This document shows, piece by piece, positions 31,624-42,999 of a DNA stretch of 64,000 bases (positions within the stretch are counted from its first letter, which is position 1; each line of letters starts with the position of its first letter). This stretch comes from Benincasa hispida (lineage: Eukaryota; Streptophyta; Magnoliopsida; Cucurbitales; Cucurbitaceae). The position numbers and the translations under genes are program-made. The DNA lies in the NCBI RefSeq assembly GCF_009727055.1, contig NC_052359.1, positions 24,021,267-24,085,266 on the forward strand, read 5' to 3'. The notes under the pieces are model-generated. The model ran no database searches and was not told the DNA's origin. It saw only the letters and a program-made list of their open reading frames with translations.

Positions 31624-34600
31624 ATGATTTAGTATTCGTGGAATGTTAGGGGGTTGAATGACCCTGTTAAAGGTAGGGTGGTGGTAGATTTTTTTTCTTC
31701 CTCCTCTATTACTTTCTGCTGTTTGCTTGAGACACGAGTACATCGGGAGAACTTTGATGTGGTTTTGGGTAGGTTTGTGAGTACATATAGTGTGAGAGGA
31801 GTAGGGAGGATTTGGTGATGTGGAGAAAAAGTGCCTATGAATTTTATTCTGGATGTTAGGGGGGATCAATATATTTCAGGGTCCTTGATGGATATTGTAT
31901 CTAATACTCGAGTGCATGTTGTTGCTGTTTATGCCTCTAATTTGATGAGTGATAGAAGGAACTTGTGGTCCCAATTGATTGAATTGTGTTTTTCCTGGCA
32001 ATATTCTAGCGTTGTTATGGGTGATTTTAATTCTATTCCTACTAGTTCGGATGCTCTTGTTGGTTGTCCTAGCTTAGGTGAGATGGAGGAGTTTGATAAG
32101 GCACTTTTGGAGGCTAATCTAGTAGAGTTGGATGTGGTTGGTAACTAGTTTACCTGGACTAGTAAGGTTCAGGGGAGTGGTATTCTTTGTCGGTTGGATT
32201 GGTGTTTGGCGAATGAGGCATGGAAGGTGGCTTCCCCTTTTTAGAGGTTAGGGTCAGTCAGTAGGGGATTTCGGATCACAGTCCGTTCTTGTTCTTTGGG
32301 TGAGGTGAGGTGTCGTCTGTCTACATCTTTTCGTTATTTTAGCCATTAGGTGGAAGAAAATGGTTTTCTGGATAGGATTAAGCCTGTGTGGAGCAAGTCT
32401 TCGAATGTTTCCTCTATGGTGAGTTTTGTATGAAACTTGCAGGCTTTGAGGCAAGTTTTGTGTGTGACATATGGGAGACATATTTATGTGTTGTTTGATG
32501 AGGTGCAGGTTGCTAGCCAAAGGATGGAGGCTGCTCAAGCTGCTGTTGAGAGGGACCCCTCATCCGTGACTGTTTGTTTGGAGGTTGCCCGAGCCACTGA
32601 GGTTTTCTGGTCAGTGGCTAGATTGGAGGAGGCATCTCTCTAGTAGAAGTCTAGGGTAAGATGGTTGGAACTGGGTGATCAAAATATGGCGTATTTTCAC
32701 CGTTGTGTTCGCTCTCATCATAGTAGCACTGACTTGTTTTCAGTTGTGGATGCTGCAAGTGTTAGACAAACAGTTCATGATCGGGTGGCGTGTGTGGCAG
32801 TGGATTTCTTTCGTGGTAGTTTGGGGGTTCAGTCTGAGGGCTATAGAGATCTTACTGCTCAAATTGAGGATATTTTGCAGTTCCGTTAGCTTATGGAGTG
32901 TGTAGAGGCGTTTGGTCGCCCTGTGGATCGAGATGAAATACAAAAGGCTTTATTTTCTATGAAGTCTAGGAAGGCACTGGGGCTAGATGGTTTTTTAGTG
33001 GATTTCTATAGATCTGCTTGGTGTGTGGTTGGAGATGATTTTTATGAAGCTATGCTGAATTTTTTTTTTAGTCCTGTTAGCTTCCTGGTGCTGTTAACGC
33101 TACTACTATTACTCTTATTCCAAAGAGGCCTGGTGCTGAATGTATGGAGGACTTTCGTCCTATTTCATATTGCAATGTTGTGTATAAGTGTATCTCGAAG
33201 GTCCTTGTTTAAAGATTACGGTTGTGGTTACCTTCTATCATAAGTGGTAACCAGTCAGCATTTGTTCCTGGCAGATCTATTTATGATAACATTTTACTGT
33301 GTCAAGAGCTTGTGGGGGGTTATCAATTAGATAGAGGGAAGCCGAGATGTGTGTTGAAGGTTAACCTTCAGAAGGCATATGATTCGATTAATTGGGATTT
33401 CCTGTTTGGTGTGTTGTTTACTATTGGTACGCCTTTTTAGTTTGTTAGTTGGGTGAGAGCTTGTGTTACAACGCCAACTTTCTCTGTGATGATTAATGGT
33501 TCCCTTGAGGGGATTGTCCCGAGTAGGAAGGGGCTGAGGTAGGGGGATCTATTGTCTCCTTTTTTGTTTGTGATGGTGATGGAAGTGTTATCCTGGTTCT
33601 TAAATAAGCCTCCTTAGTCGTTTAAGTTCCATGATCGGTGTGAACGTGTGGGCTTGACTCATTTGCCATTTGCAGATGATCTTGTGATTTTCTATGCAGT
33701 TGAGAAGGGTTTTTTGGAAATTGTGAGGCAGGTCCTCGGATAGTTTGTGGAGTTATCTGGGTTAGTGGCAAATGTGGGGAAGAGTTCCATGTTTGTTATG
33801 GGTGTTCATTCTAGTGAGGCTGAGGAGCTTGCTGCTTTTATGGGGTTTACCCTTGGAGTGCTACCTGTTAGGTATCTTGGGTTACCCGTTAATGGCTGGT
33901 CGGTTGAAGGCAGTGGATGGTGCTCTTTTGATCCAGAGGATTACAGCTCATATTAGAACTTAGGTGGCTCGGTTCCTTTCATTTGCTAGGAGGTTGCAGC
34001 TAGTCAGGTTTGTCTTACAATCCTTTTAGGTGTTATGGTGAAGCATATTTGTTTTGTCTGCGAGTGTCTCTTATGAGGTTGATTAGTTATTACGGAGTTA
34101 TTTATGGAGAGGTAGTGGGGATAGGCGGGGTGGTGCAGAGGTTACATGGGATGAGGTGTGCTTGCCAAAGGATGAGGGGGGTTGGGTGTTAAACATGTGG
34201 CTTCGTGGAAACAGGTTGCTATTATGAAGCAGCCTTGGCTTCTTCTAGTCAAGTCTGGCGCATTATAAGTGGCATGGATGGAGGCGTATATTCTACGTGG
34301 TTGGTCCTTATAGGCAGTTCAGTGTGAGGTGGGGAGGTTTTGGTGCTTGATGATTATCTTGCGGTGTTCAAGCATATGGTATGTTTAATGGTAGGCGATG
34401 GGAGATCATGTTTTGTGTGGTGGGATCCTTGGTTGTCAGGGGGTGGGATTATAGAGTTTGGTATGTGATGCAGAAAGTAATCCTAAGGCGCGGCTGTCGG
34501 AGTTTATGGATGGTCAGGGAAGTTGAAGGTGGCCTACAGTATCGTGGGAATTGCTAGAGATATGGGGTTTGATTCAGGCAGTGGGACCTAGGGTGAGTAG

Positions 34601-34960
34601 GGAGGATTATTGGGTGTGGGTTTCGAGTGCTAATGTTTAGTTTTCTATTACCAGTGCATGGGAGAGTTTGTGTCCTTGTCGTCCTAGGGTGTAGTGGACG
34701 TGTCTTCTATGGTTTGGGGGTGGTATTTCGTGTCATTTCTTCTATACTTGATTAACCATGAGGGACAGGTTAGATACTCGGGATTGGTTAAGGAGGTGGG
34801 ATGTGTCGTCTGAGGGAGGTGTCTCCTGTGTATAGGAGGTGTGGAGTCGAGGTACCATTTATTTTTTAAGTGTGGGTTTGGGAGAGAGGTGTGGTCGGGT
34901 GTCTTGCATCAGTTGAGGTCGTCTTATCGGGTGGCGGGATGGAGTGTGGAGTTAAGTTAG
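31624..34960 (+). pseudogene. LINE ORF2: endonuclease and reverse transcriptase
   Basis: The start is ATG 31624, with SWNVRGLNDP of the endonuclease just inside. Endonuclease motifs continue with VYASNL and VVMGDFNSIP (near 32015). RT begins near 32890 (KALGLDGFLVDFY), continues with GNQSAFVPGRSIYDNILL, LKVNLQKAYDSINWDFL, and the catalytic FADD at 33669-33680, then GKSSMFV and RYLGLP. Near 34400-34960 are WWDPWLSG and a W-rich tail like the zf-RVT region. The frame shifts near the T-run at 33060-33070. Stops often sit where a conserved Gln is expected, for instance RQGDPLSP is R-stop-GDLLSP at 33537. Confidence 0.92.
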
Positions 34961-35458
34961 GTGAGTCGATTTGGGTCGGGAAAGGGAGTGCATAGTAAGT
35001 TGTTTCATGTTTTCTAGTGTGCTTCTATATACTACATCTGGCAAAGCAGAATCGATGGCTTCATGGGAGTCGACCGAGAATGGCTTCGGCTCTGCTCCAC
35101 CTTATGGTTTCTATGGTGCGTGCTCGTGCTGTTTCCTGGCAGGTTGACCTTCCACACCTCCCATACATATATCCCAAACCCACACTTCCATGGATGTGTC
35201 GTCTGAGAGGCCGTGTCTTCTATGTTTTGATGTCTTTCTTTTTTTAGTTCTTTTTGTTGTTTTTTGTTCTGTTGTTGTCCCCTACTTTTGGGTTCTTCTT
35301 GCTTCTTGTTTTTTTTCGCACTGGTGGGTTCATTGTTTGAGTTTGGTCTGGTTTTTGTTTTCTGTTGGGTCTTATCTTTGCTCATACTTTGTTATTGTGT
35401 TTCCTTGATCCCGGGTTGTGGGATCCTCCTCATTGTTGTATAATAATATTATCTATTC

Positions 35459-35473
35459 AAAAAAAAAAAAAAA
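35459..35473 (+). other. LINE poly(A) tail
   Basis: A run of about 15 A closes a T-rich 3' UTR (35000-35458) and marks the 3' end of the insertion. Confidence 0.85.
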
Positions 35474-36125
35474 TTCTCACGATAACCATAATTAATTAAC
35501 AGGATTCTCATTCTCTTAAAAAAACTTAAATTTATCTCTAAGATAAAAAGAAAGTTAATAAATATGATTTTGATCTTTATATTTTAGTATTCATAATATT
35601 TTAGTTCATAAACTTTTAGAAATTGAAATTTAATTCTTTTATTTTTAATAAATTTTTTAAATAATTTCCTATAATAATTAGAAGATACCTTTTATAGAAG
35701 ATAAATAATAATAATCATTCAGAGAAGACGCAACATTAATTGTTTTAAAATGTTTGAAATGAAAGTTGATATAGACTAATTTTATATTAGAAAAGTTAAT
35801 CATAAACTCACTTGACAAACTAATTTAAAAATTATAAAAATATATGATTTTTATTTGAACATTTTAAAGTATGCGGGTTAAAATAGAATAAATCTAACCG
35901 TACAATAACCCAAGAAATAATGGAATGAGTTTTAGATAAGTTATAAAATTAGTTTAAAATATTTTTAATTTTATGGTAATTTTTTTTTAAAAGAAAAATT
36001 ATGTATAAAGAAATTCGAATCAATTTTAAGGGAAAGAAAACTTTAATGCATATTCCAAGTTTCAACTTTTTCCTAGAATATTTGTTTCGATAATTGAATT
36101 ATATAATCTTTTAAATTTAAATTTT

Positions 36126-36709
36126 GGCCAATATTAATTTATATACCTGAATTTTGAAGATTGTATCAATTTAAATCTTAAATTAAGAATTACATCAATT
36201 TAAACATTGAACAGGGTGTTGTATCAATTCAAATCCTAAACTAATAATTGTATCAATTTAAACTCTAAACTTTCATAGAATATCCATTTAAATCTTCTAT
36301 TGTGTTTTATTTGGATAAACATCATGTGAGACTTATAATTTTATCAATTAAATTTCTAAACTTACATATGTGAATCCATTTATGTATTGACAAATTTTAA
36401 ATATAATCGTAATAAATGTTCAAAATTGATTCACTTATAACTATTTATAAGTTTAATTGAAAAAATTAAACATTTTGCATGACATTTTTCAAACTAAATC
36501 TAAAGAAAGATGTAAATTGATACACTCGTGAAAACTCAATTTTAATTGATATATTTATGAATGTTTAAGATTTAAATTGACACAATTATTAGTTTGCAGT
36601 TTAAATTGACATAATCTCATACTTTACGATTTTAATTGATACAATTATTAGTTTAGGATTTAAATTAATATAATTCCAAAATTCAGAGGTATAAATTTGA
36701 TATTTGTCC
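36126..36709. mobile_element. Fold-back (long inverted repeat) MITE-like element
   Basis: The left arm (36126 to about 36300) and the inverted right arm (about 36530-36709) match: GGCCAATATTAATTTATATACC against, on the other strand, GGACAAATATCAAATTTATACC, then TGAATTTTG and repeated units like TTTAAATCCTAAACTAATAATTGTATCAA. Each arm is itself made of about five ~33-bp units. Flanks TTAAATTTT and TTAAATTCA share seven bases and may be a target duplication of Mutator size (9 bp). There is no coding capacity. Confidence 0.7.
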
Positions 36710-38379
36710 TTAAATTCATGTATATTCTAAAGGGAAATTGCATTGTATGACAAATACATTTTAAGAAACCAAAGTCATGATTCTAACTTTTTTGTTGTTG
36801 CAGGTGTGACAATCACATAACAATCACATAGAAATCAGATAGCAATAAATTTTGAGGAATTTTTTTTGACATATTTGAAAAAAAAAAACAAAATCTAACC
36901 ACACAGCTCAATTTTCAATTTTTTTTTTTTATTAAAGTTTCAATTATCCCTAATCTTCATATATTTTGAGTATCTATATTAAACAATCAATAATCATCGA
37001 TATCGTACTTTAATGACTTATTTTAATATGATAATCGACATTATATAATTTAAATAGCATATTAATGTATTTAAAATTATATTTATATAGACCTACTCGA
37101 CATAAAATCTTTAATCCACAAGTCGACTGGGACATGATCCACAAACATGATGGCCTAGGGCTGAGCCATCTAGCAGTCGATGGTCCTCTTTCTTTGGTCC
37201 CTCAATTTCAAAGCCCGCCTTCCTGGAAGCTTCCTTCAACTCGTGGAACATGTTTTGCATCTCTCATTCAATACGAATGTTCATAGATTGGATTGAAAGA
37301 CTTTTCAAACTTAATTCAATTATTCTGTTTGAAAATTTATTTAATCCAAATAATCTTTATTAAAAAATGAATCTAACCCAATCCAACCATGAAATATTTG
37401 GATTGAGTTAGTTCAGGTTAAACGGATTATTTATTTAAAATTTTATTATAAAAAAAGAAAAGCGTAAATATGTAAAAATCTAATTTAATTATTTTTATAT
37501 ATTGAATTAAGATTAATAATTCAATTTCAATTTATATAGTGAAAATTTTATTTCTAAAGTGCAAATAAACTACTTTTAAGAGTTTTTTAAGAATAAATTA
37601 TTAAACCAAATGAGTTGATAACCCAATCCAAACTACACGGTTTGGGTTGGGTTGATTGGTTTTTTCGAGTAACTTTAGCCATTTATTCCTAAGTCTTGGA
37701 TGAAATTTTGTCTTACAAGAAGTTATCCAATGATAAAGGAACTCTTTAGTACAACTATCGTTTAAATGTTGATGATTCGATCCATCATTTCAAAAAAAAA
37801 AAAGGTTACAGATTTTGTCTATCAATTTCAAATGTATTGATGATCTAGTCCATCATTTGAATATGTGATTAAATTTTTAACTTCATTTCGATTGATATCT
37901 GACATATTCTAACAACATTTTTTTAAACAAAAATATTGATGATATCTATTAAACATAAATTTTAATTTTTACGTAAGAAAGTGAATCCATGGATTCTAAA
38001 CATGTTAAATAGGCAAGACCGTTCAACTTGATACAAATTGAAAGTTAAAAGGTTTATTATTAAATTCAAATTGAAAATTCAATGGCCCATTAAACAAAAA
38101 GGTTATTAGGCAACAATTTTTCGATTTAGGAAGAACATATCAGAGATAAGTATAAAAACTAAATTCATAATTTAACAAAACAAAAAGGTTAGAATTAAAT
38201 TATCCCATGTATCAAAGACTAAAATCAAGATTTTAAATCTTATTCTATATTCAGTCATTCTAATACCAAATTTGATCAAGGCTCAATGAAAGGACGAACT
38301 TGCACTCTATCACATGAAGTACATGAAAATTTAAAAATGTAAAATGTCTCTAATAGATTTCATTCAACTTCATAAGGGA

Positions 38380-38915
38380 TTTGAATTTGATATGGGTTTA
38401 TATGTGTTGGATTGGATTGGGTTGAAGGTATTTTTTGGACTAACCAAAAAATTCGGATTGGTTTGATTGGCAACCCAAATGACAGTTTCCAACCCAATAC
38501 AACCCAACTCTTAAAATTCAGGTTAGATTGTTGGGTTAGAAATTATTTATTTTTATTTTTAATGAAAAATATGTAAATTTATATACAACATATGACTAAT
38601 AACTAAAATCTCATAAAATTAAGATGCTAAATACCAAATATCTATGATATTTATTGTAAACTTTAAACAAAAACAAATATCATAACAATTTTAAAATAAA
38701 AATATTAAAAATTAAAAAATTAATCAATAAAAAGAAATCAAATTTTAAAAAAGGAGGAATATATATATATAATTCTTATTGGGTTGGATCAACCTAGAAT
38801 TTTTTTATCCAACCCACATTCCAACTCAACCTAATAAAAATAGAAAAATTCAACCCAATCCAACTCTTATATTTTGGATTGGCCGGATTGTCGGATTATT
38901 TGAAGATCCCTAAAA
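38380..38915. repeat. Possible MITE with CCAACCCAAT-rich arms
   Basis: GTTGGATTGGATTGGGTTGAA (38406) is mirrored by TTCAACCCAATCCAAC (about 38849-38864), and TTGGATTGGCCGGATTG follows. Similar blocks occur at 37280-37660. The pattern fits AT-rich non-autonomous DNA transposons, but no clear target duplication was found. Confidence 0.4.
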
Positions 38916-40079
38916 TTTAACAAGATAAGGTCAATGTGGTATACTTAAAGATTATTGATATTTATATAATATAAATATTAAACAGTTCCACCGTCCCACC
39001 ATTTGCTCCGTTAAAACTTTTTAGTAAATGAGAAACACATCCAATAAAGATGACGATAAAAAGGAAAAAGAAAAAAATCAACATGTTATCCATATTTATT
39101 TCAAGTTATTTGTTTTATTTTATCTTCTTTTTTTTTTTTTATTTAACCAACGATACTTTCCTAACTAGTCGGAACCCACTGATGAGTAGACGTTGCTTTT
39201 TCGTTTTGTGTAAAAATAAATAAAAAGAAAAAAAGGCCACTGAGTTTTCTTTTTGGTTCAGAAATGTTTGGGAAATGGGAAAACGTAAGAATGGCACTCA
39301 ATTCCAGCTCTGAAAGTTCCCAACTTGATACATAAAAATATAAACCAAAGCCCTTAGGCTGACTCGGACACCAAAAGAAATTCCACTCTGCATGCGTCCT
39401 ATCTGCAACAAATAATAATGGACCTGCCACCAACTTTTCTTCTTGTTCACAATTACTTAAATACCAGAGAAAAATTAAATAACAAAACAAGATCATTTCG
39501 TTCCTTTTTTAGTCTTCCAAAGTCAGTCGTCTTTGCCCAAGTGTGAACAGCCTAACCTCTTTGTTTGAAGCTTTGCCAGGAAGCGGCCCCTAAATTGAAG
39601 GCTTCGCTCGCTCGATCTAACGCTCGTTTATACGACAGCGAGTGGAGTGCGTAAGCCCAATTAAAAAAAAAAAAAAAAAAGCTTACCCAACTGTATTTTG
39701 TTCATTTACAACTAGACGAACTCAACAGACCCTTATATAATGTTCGCATCACATCTGCGGACTGCAAGTTCTGTTTGTTCCATACTAATAGAGGCTGAGA
39801 TTATCGCCCCAGTGCACACATCAGGTTGATTAATTTATTTAGTCCACAGTTCAAATAGTCGTTGAATATTAGGTGAATTTAACGTCCGACTGCACCAGTC
39901 AAACGCAATATAAACAATTAGAAGACAAACGGATAATCACCCACAATGCAATAAATACAAAGTTAGAGGTCTTTCCAATCTACTTGCAAATACTCACAGA
40001 ATAAGGTTGACTTAATGAATGATTCCAACCAAGAGTTTAGTTAGAAAGATGAATAACTCTTATGAAGGAGGAGTAAATT

Positions 40080-40345
40080 TCACCTTGTGTAACTGAATTC
40101 CCAGCTCCCCAATCAGACAAATCCCAAAAAGGTAGTTTGCTGAGTTGGCAATCTAGCCACTCTCACTCATACTAATCAAAGGACCGCATTCAAATGCAAG
40201 AGTTCCCAAAATATTCAGGATTAAGATCATGTCACCTATGGTCATTAGAATGAGATGTAAGTCTCAATTATCAATGGTGTAATATAAAGAGACGAATCAT
40301 CTCGTGATCCAATCTTATACAAACTCTTTGTATAGAACACCCCCG
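40080..40345 (-). repeat. Copia K 3' LTR fragment
   Basis: It aligns in the same orientation with 43317-43580 (GTGTAACTGA, CCAATCAGACAAATCCC, TTTGCTGAGTTGGCAATCT, GACGAATCATCTCGTG). The beginning of the LTR, expected between here and pol, is missing. Confidence 0.8.
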
Positions 40346-40359
40346 CTTAGTATTTGATA

Positions 40360-40397
40360 CATGGGATAATTTAATTCTAGAATTAAATTATCTCATG
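40360..40397. repeat. 38-bp near-perfect palindrome
   Basis: CATGGGATAATTTAATTCT is followed at once by AGAATTAAATTATCTCATG; the inner 28 bases are perfectly self-complementary and one pair mismatches outside. It lies at the junction between the copia LTR fragment and the copia pol end. Confidence 0.95.
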
Positions 40398-40436
40398 CCT
40401 AGTTAACTTTGTAGAGGTTTACAAGTGTTGAGAACG

Positions 40437-42171
40437 ATTTGATCGCACTATTAAATCTAATGTTCCACGATCTAGATGCTTGTTTCAGCCCATAAATGGA
40501 CCTATTAAGCTTGCAAACTCTTTGCTCTTGATCTGGAATAATGAACCCCTCTAATTGAACCATGTAGATGGTCTCCTCAAGATTACCATTAAGAAAGGCA
40601 ATCTTGACGTCAATTTACCATATCTCATAATCATAAAATGTGGCTATGGCCAGGAGTATTCTAATAGACTTCAACATGATAACAAGTGAGAAATTTTCCT
40701 CATAATCTAGCCTTAAAGGTCTACACCTTTCCATCTACACCTCGCTTTCTCTTGTAAATCCACTTACACCCTATAGGTTTTACCCCATTAGGCTGATACA
40801 CAAGTTCCCAGACATTATTGAAGTACATAGACTCCATTTCCTGGTTCATGGTTTTAATCCACTCATCTTTGTCAACATCCTCCATTGTTTGCTTCTAAGA
40901 CAATGGATCCTCGATGCCATTATCAAAAATGATGTTTTGGGCTTCAGTCAAACCCATATAGCGATCCGATGGGTTTATAACCCTCCCACTACATCAAGGC
41001 AGTCTCAACTCTTGAGATGGTTGACTAGATGAATCGACATCAACAACTCTTGTTGATTTATCAGTCTATTCAATAACTCTTGTTGAACCCTCATTAGTCT
41101 CACTAGAAATCTCATGTAAAACAAGCTTGTCGTGGTTTATGATCCCTGATGTGGTCTTCTTCTAAGAAGATAGCATTTGTCGACACAAACACCTTATTCT
41201 TACTCAGATCATAGAAGTATCCACCACTCGTTTCCTTGGGGTAGCCTACAAAGAGGCAAATTTTCGAATGCGGTTCCAACTTCTTCGAGTTAGCCACAAG
41301 CACACGAGTCGGACATCCCCAAATCCTGATGTGGCGTAAACTACATTTACAACCTCTCCACAACTCAAAAGGTATTTCAAAAACACTTTTCGAAGGAACG
41401 TTATTCAAAATGTAACATGCAATCTCCACTGCAAATCTCCAAAACAAGTCTGGAAGATGAGCATAACTCATCATAGACCAAACCATGTCCAACAAGGTTC
41501 TGTTTCTCCTTTCTGATACACCATTTTGCTAAGGTGTACTTCAGGCCGAGAGTTGGGATGTTACTCCATGTTCTATCATATAGTTCTGGAATTCGAGGTC
41601 CATATACTCTCCACCACGATCAGATCGTAGTGTTTTTATCTTCTTACCTAACAAGTTTTCAACTTCAACCTTATACTCCTTGAACTTGTCAAGAGCTTCA
41701 AACTTACATTGCATTAGGTATAGATACCCGTACCTTGAATAATCATCTATGAAAAAGATAAAATATCCATACCCATATTGAGCTCTAACACTCATCGGAC
41801 CACAGAGGTCTGAATGTATAAGCTCCAAGGTCTCATTGGCTCTATAACCTTTTCCAGTAAAAGGTCATTTGGTCATCTTGCCTTCAAGGCATGATTCACA
41901 TACCGACAAGGAGTTTTTTTCTAAACTCTTTAGAAATCCTATTAAGGTTGATGTGACCTAACCTTAGATGCCAAAGATGGGCGTTTTCCTTAGAAGAAAC
42001 CTTTGGTGTTTTTGCTGTTGTCAATGTACTGAACATTTCAGTGTTAAGCAAGATTTTTATGACTAAAGGCCTTAGTACATACAAGTTATTTTCCATTGAA
42101 CTAAAACCAATCTCCATGCCATTCTTGAAAATAAATACTTTAATCAAGTATCCAGTAACCAACATCAACAA
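40437..42171 (-). pseudogene. Copia K pol: integrase and RT N-terminal half
   Basis: Minus strand. It begins with the copia pre-integrase region (LWHLRLGHINLNRI, then CESCLEGK, giving H-H-C-C), then the core with HSDLCGPM (Asp), FIDDYSRYGYLY, LRSDRGGEY (Asp), TP-stop-QNGVSERRNRTLL (Glu region), and the C-terminal CPTRVLV and VGYPKETSGGYFY. RT follows near 40900 with GCKWIYKRKRGVDGKV, QIDVKIAFLNGNLEE (first catalytic Asp) and SIYGLKQASRSWN, and stops at 40437 before the second catalytic motif. There are many stops and at least two frameshifts. Order IN before RT is the Ty1/copia signature. The 3' half of RT and RNase H are gone. Confidence 0.92.
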
Positions 42172-42258
42172 CTCTTCTGTCTTTCTTGAGCTGTTTTAAG
42201 ATTCTCTCTTAAGATTAAGAGAGAATCTTAAAATAGCTCAAGACAAACAAAAAAGTTA
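42169..42258. repeat. Inverted duplication of a chromovirus integrase snippet
   Basis: Arms 42169-42210 and 42217-42258 are inverted copies separated by AAGATT. The right arm on the plus strand reads RENLKIAQDKQKS; the left arm on the minus strand reads RENLKTAQERQKS. About 35 of 42 positions match. The right arm continues into the chromovirus integrase; the left arm continues into copia pol. Confidence 0.85.
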
Positions 42259-42732
42259 GGCAGATAAGTGAAGAAGAGAATTGGAATTCGAATTTGGTGA
42301 CAAAGTATTTCTTAAGTTATCTTCATGGAAAGGAATACTCACGTTTGGTAAGAAAGGGAAGTTAAGCCCGAGGTATATTGGTCCTTACGAGATAATAGAA
42401 AGAGGATTATCTCCAGAGTTATCTCATATCCATGATGTGTTTCATGTGGCAATGCTAAGAAAGTATGTACCAAATCCTACCCATGTGTTATTTGAGCAAC
42501 CAGTGTAGTTGAAAGAAAATTTGTCTTATTAAGAAGAACTAGTGGAGAGTCTTGACAGAAAAGAGTAAATCCTGAGGAACAAGATAATACCATTGGTAAA
42601 GGTACTATGGAGAAACCATAGCACTAAAGAAGCTACATGGGAAGCTGAGGAGCAAATAAGAAACAAGTATCTGCAGTTGTTTAATTGACGGACATGTAGC
42701 AAAATTTCGAGGACAAAATTTTCTTGGGGGGG
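42217..42732 (+). pseudogene. Tekay/Del integrase C-terminus with chromodomain
   Basis: The plus strand reads RENLKIAQDKQKS-stop-ADK-stop-RRELEFEFGDKVFLK, then GKKGKLSPRYIGPYEIIERG, HIHDVFHVAMLRKYVP, and after a shift VKVLWRNHSTKEATWEAEEQI, which is the chromodomain, ending at a stop near 42688. A polypurine-like TTTTCTTGGGGGGG follows at 42719-42732. In chromoviruses this tail directs integration to heterochromatin. Nothing upstream of it belongs to the same element; the 5' part is lost at the inverted duplication. Confidence 0.9.
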
Positions 42733-42990
42733 TAAATGCGAACCCTGAGCCCTAATTTCTTTACTTGTGTATGTTCCCTACTGAGACCAGTGTGGTGAGT
42801 AGATTGATATGATAATTAATGTGTAATTTTAGATAAAAGGGTGAAAAGTTAGAAGAAAAGTTTGAGTTTGAAAGATTGACTCTTGGGTGAAGCCATTCAG
42901 CTACCAAAGGGATCTTATGAACGTGTAGCTTGAAGCTCCAATGGTATATGAATAGGTGACTAAACTCTTTAGTCACAAGATCCACCATCT
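42733..42990 (+). repeat. Probable chromovirus 3' LTR start
   Basis: It follows the polypurine tract and starts near TGCGAACCCTGAGCCC (42737). No matching LTR is in the window, so its length is unknown; copia LTR sequence takes over by about 43000. Confidence 0.5.
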
Positions 42991-42999
42991 GTTAACAGT

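Larger units (their letters stand above)
31050..35473 (+). mobile_element. L1-type LINE, 5'-truncated, with poly(A) tail
   Basis: The order is ORF1 zinc knuckle, AP-endonuclease, reverse transcriptase, a C-terminal region with tryptophan-rich motifs, a 3' UTR and an A-run at 35459-35473. This is the layout of plant L1-clade non-LTR elements. ORF1 begins in mid-domain, so the 5' end was lost at insertion or by decay. I could not find a target-site duplication. Many stops mark it as old. Confidence 0.93.
35474..40079. other. AT-rich noncoding DNA
   Basis: No gene is recognised. Open frames at 37065-37286 (plus) and 39161-39496 (minus, about 111 codons) have no family resemblance I can name. 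The stretch 39540-39660 is noticeably richer in G+C (GCTCGCTCGATC…) and ends in an 18-base A run. Fold-back structures are listed separately. The segment 39720-40079 lies against a copia LTR but could not be aligned. Confidence 0.5.

Noticed and set aside
31206..31869. Minus-strand proline- and threonine-rich frames over the LINE
   Set aside because: Antisense of ORF1 and the endonuclease of the LINE on the plus strand.
35000..35220. Gene fragment captured at the LINE 3' end
   Set aside because: There is a local partial duplication (GGATGTGTCGTCTGAG at about 34799 and 35192) and an inverted GTGTGGGTTTGGGA, but nothing resembling a host exon; it is most simply rearranged LINE tail.
37065..37286. 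73-codon plus-strand open frame (QVDWDMIHKHDGLGLSHL)
   Set aside because: No family resemblance that I can defend. It might be a short relic, but evidence is too weak to call a gene.
39161..39496. 111-codon minus-strand open frame in the AT-rich region
   Set aside because: No recognisable domain, no supporting splice or promoter context, and composition like its surroundings; treated as chance.
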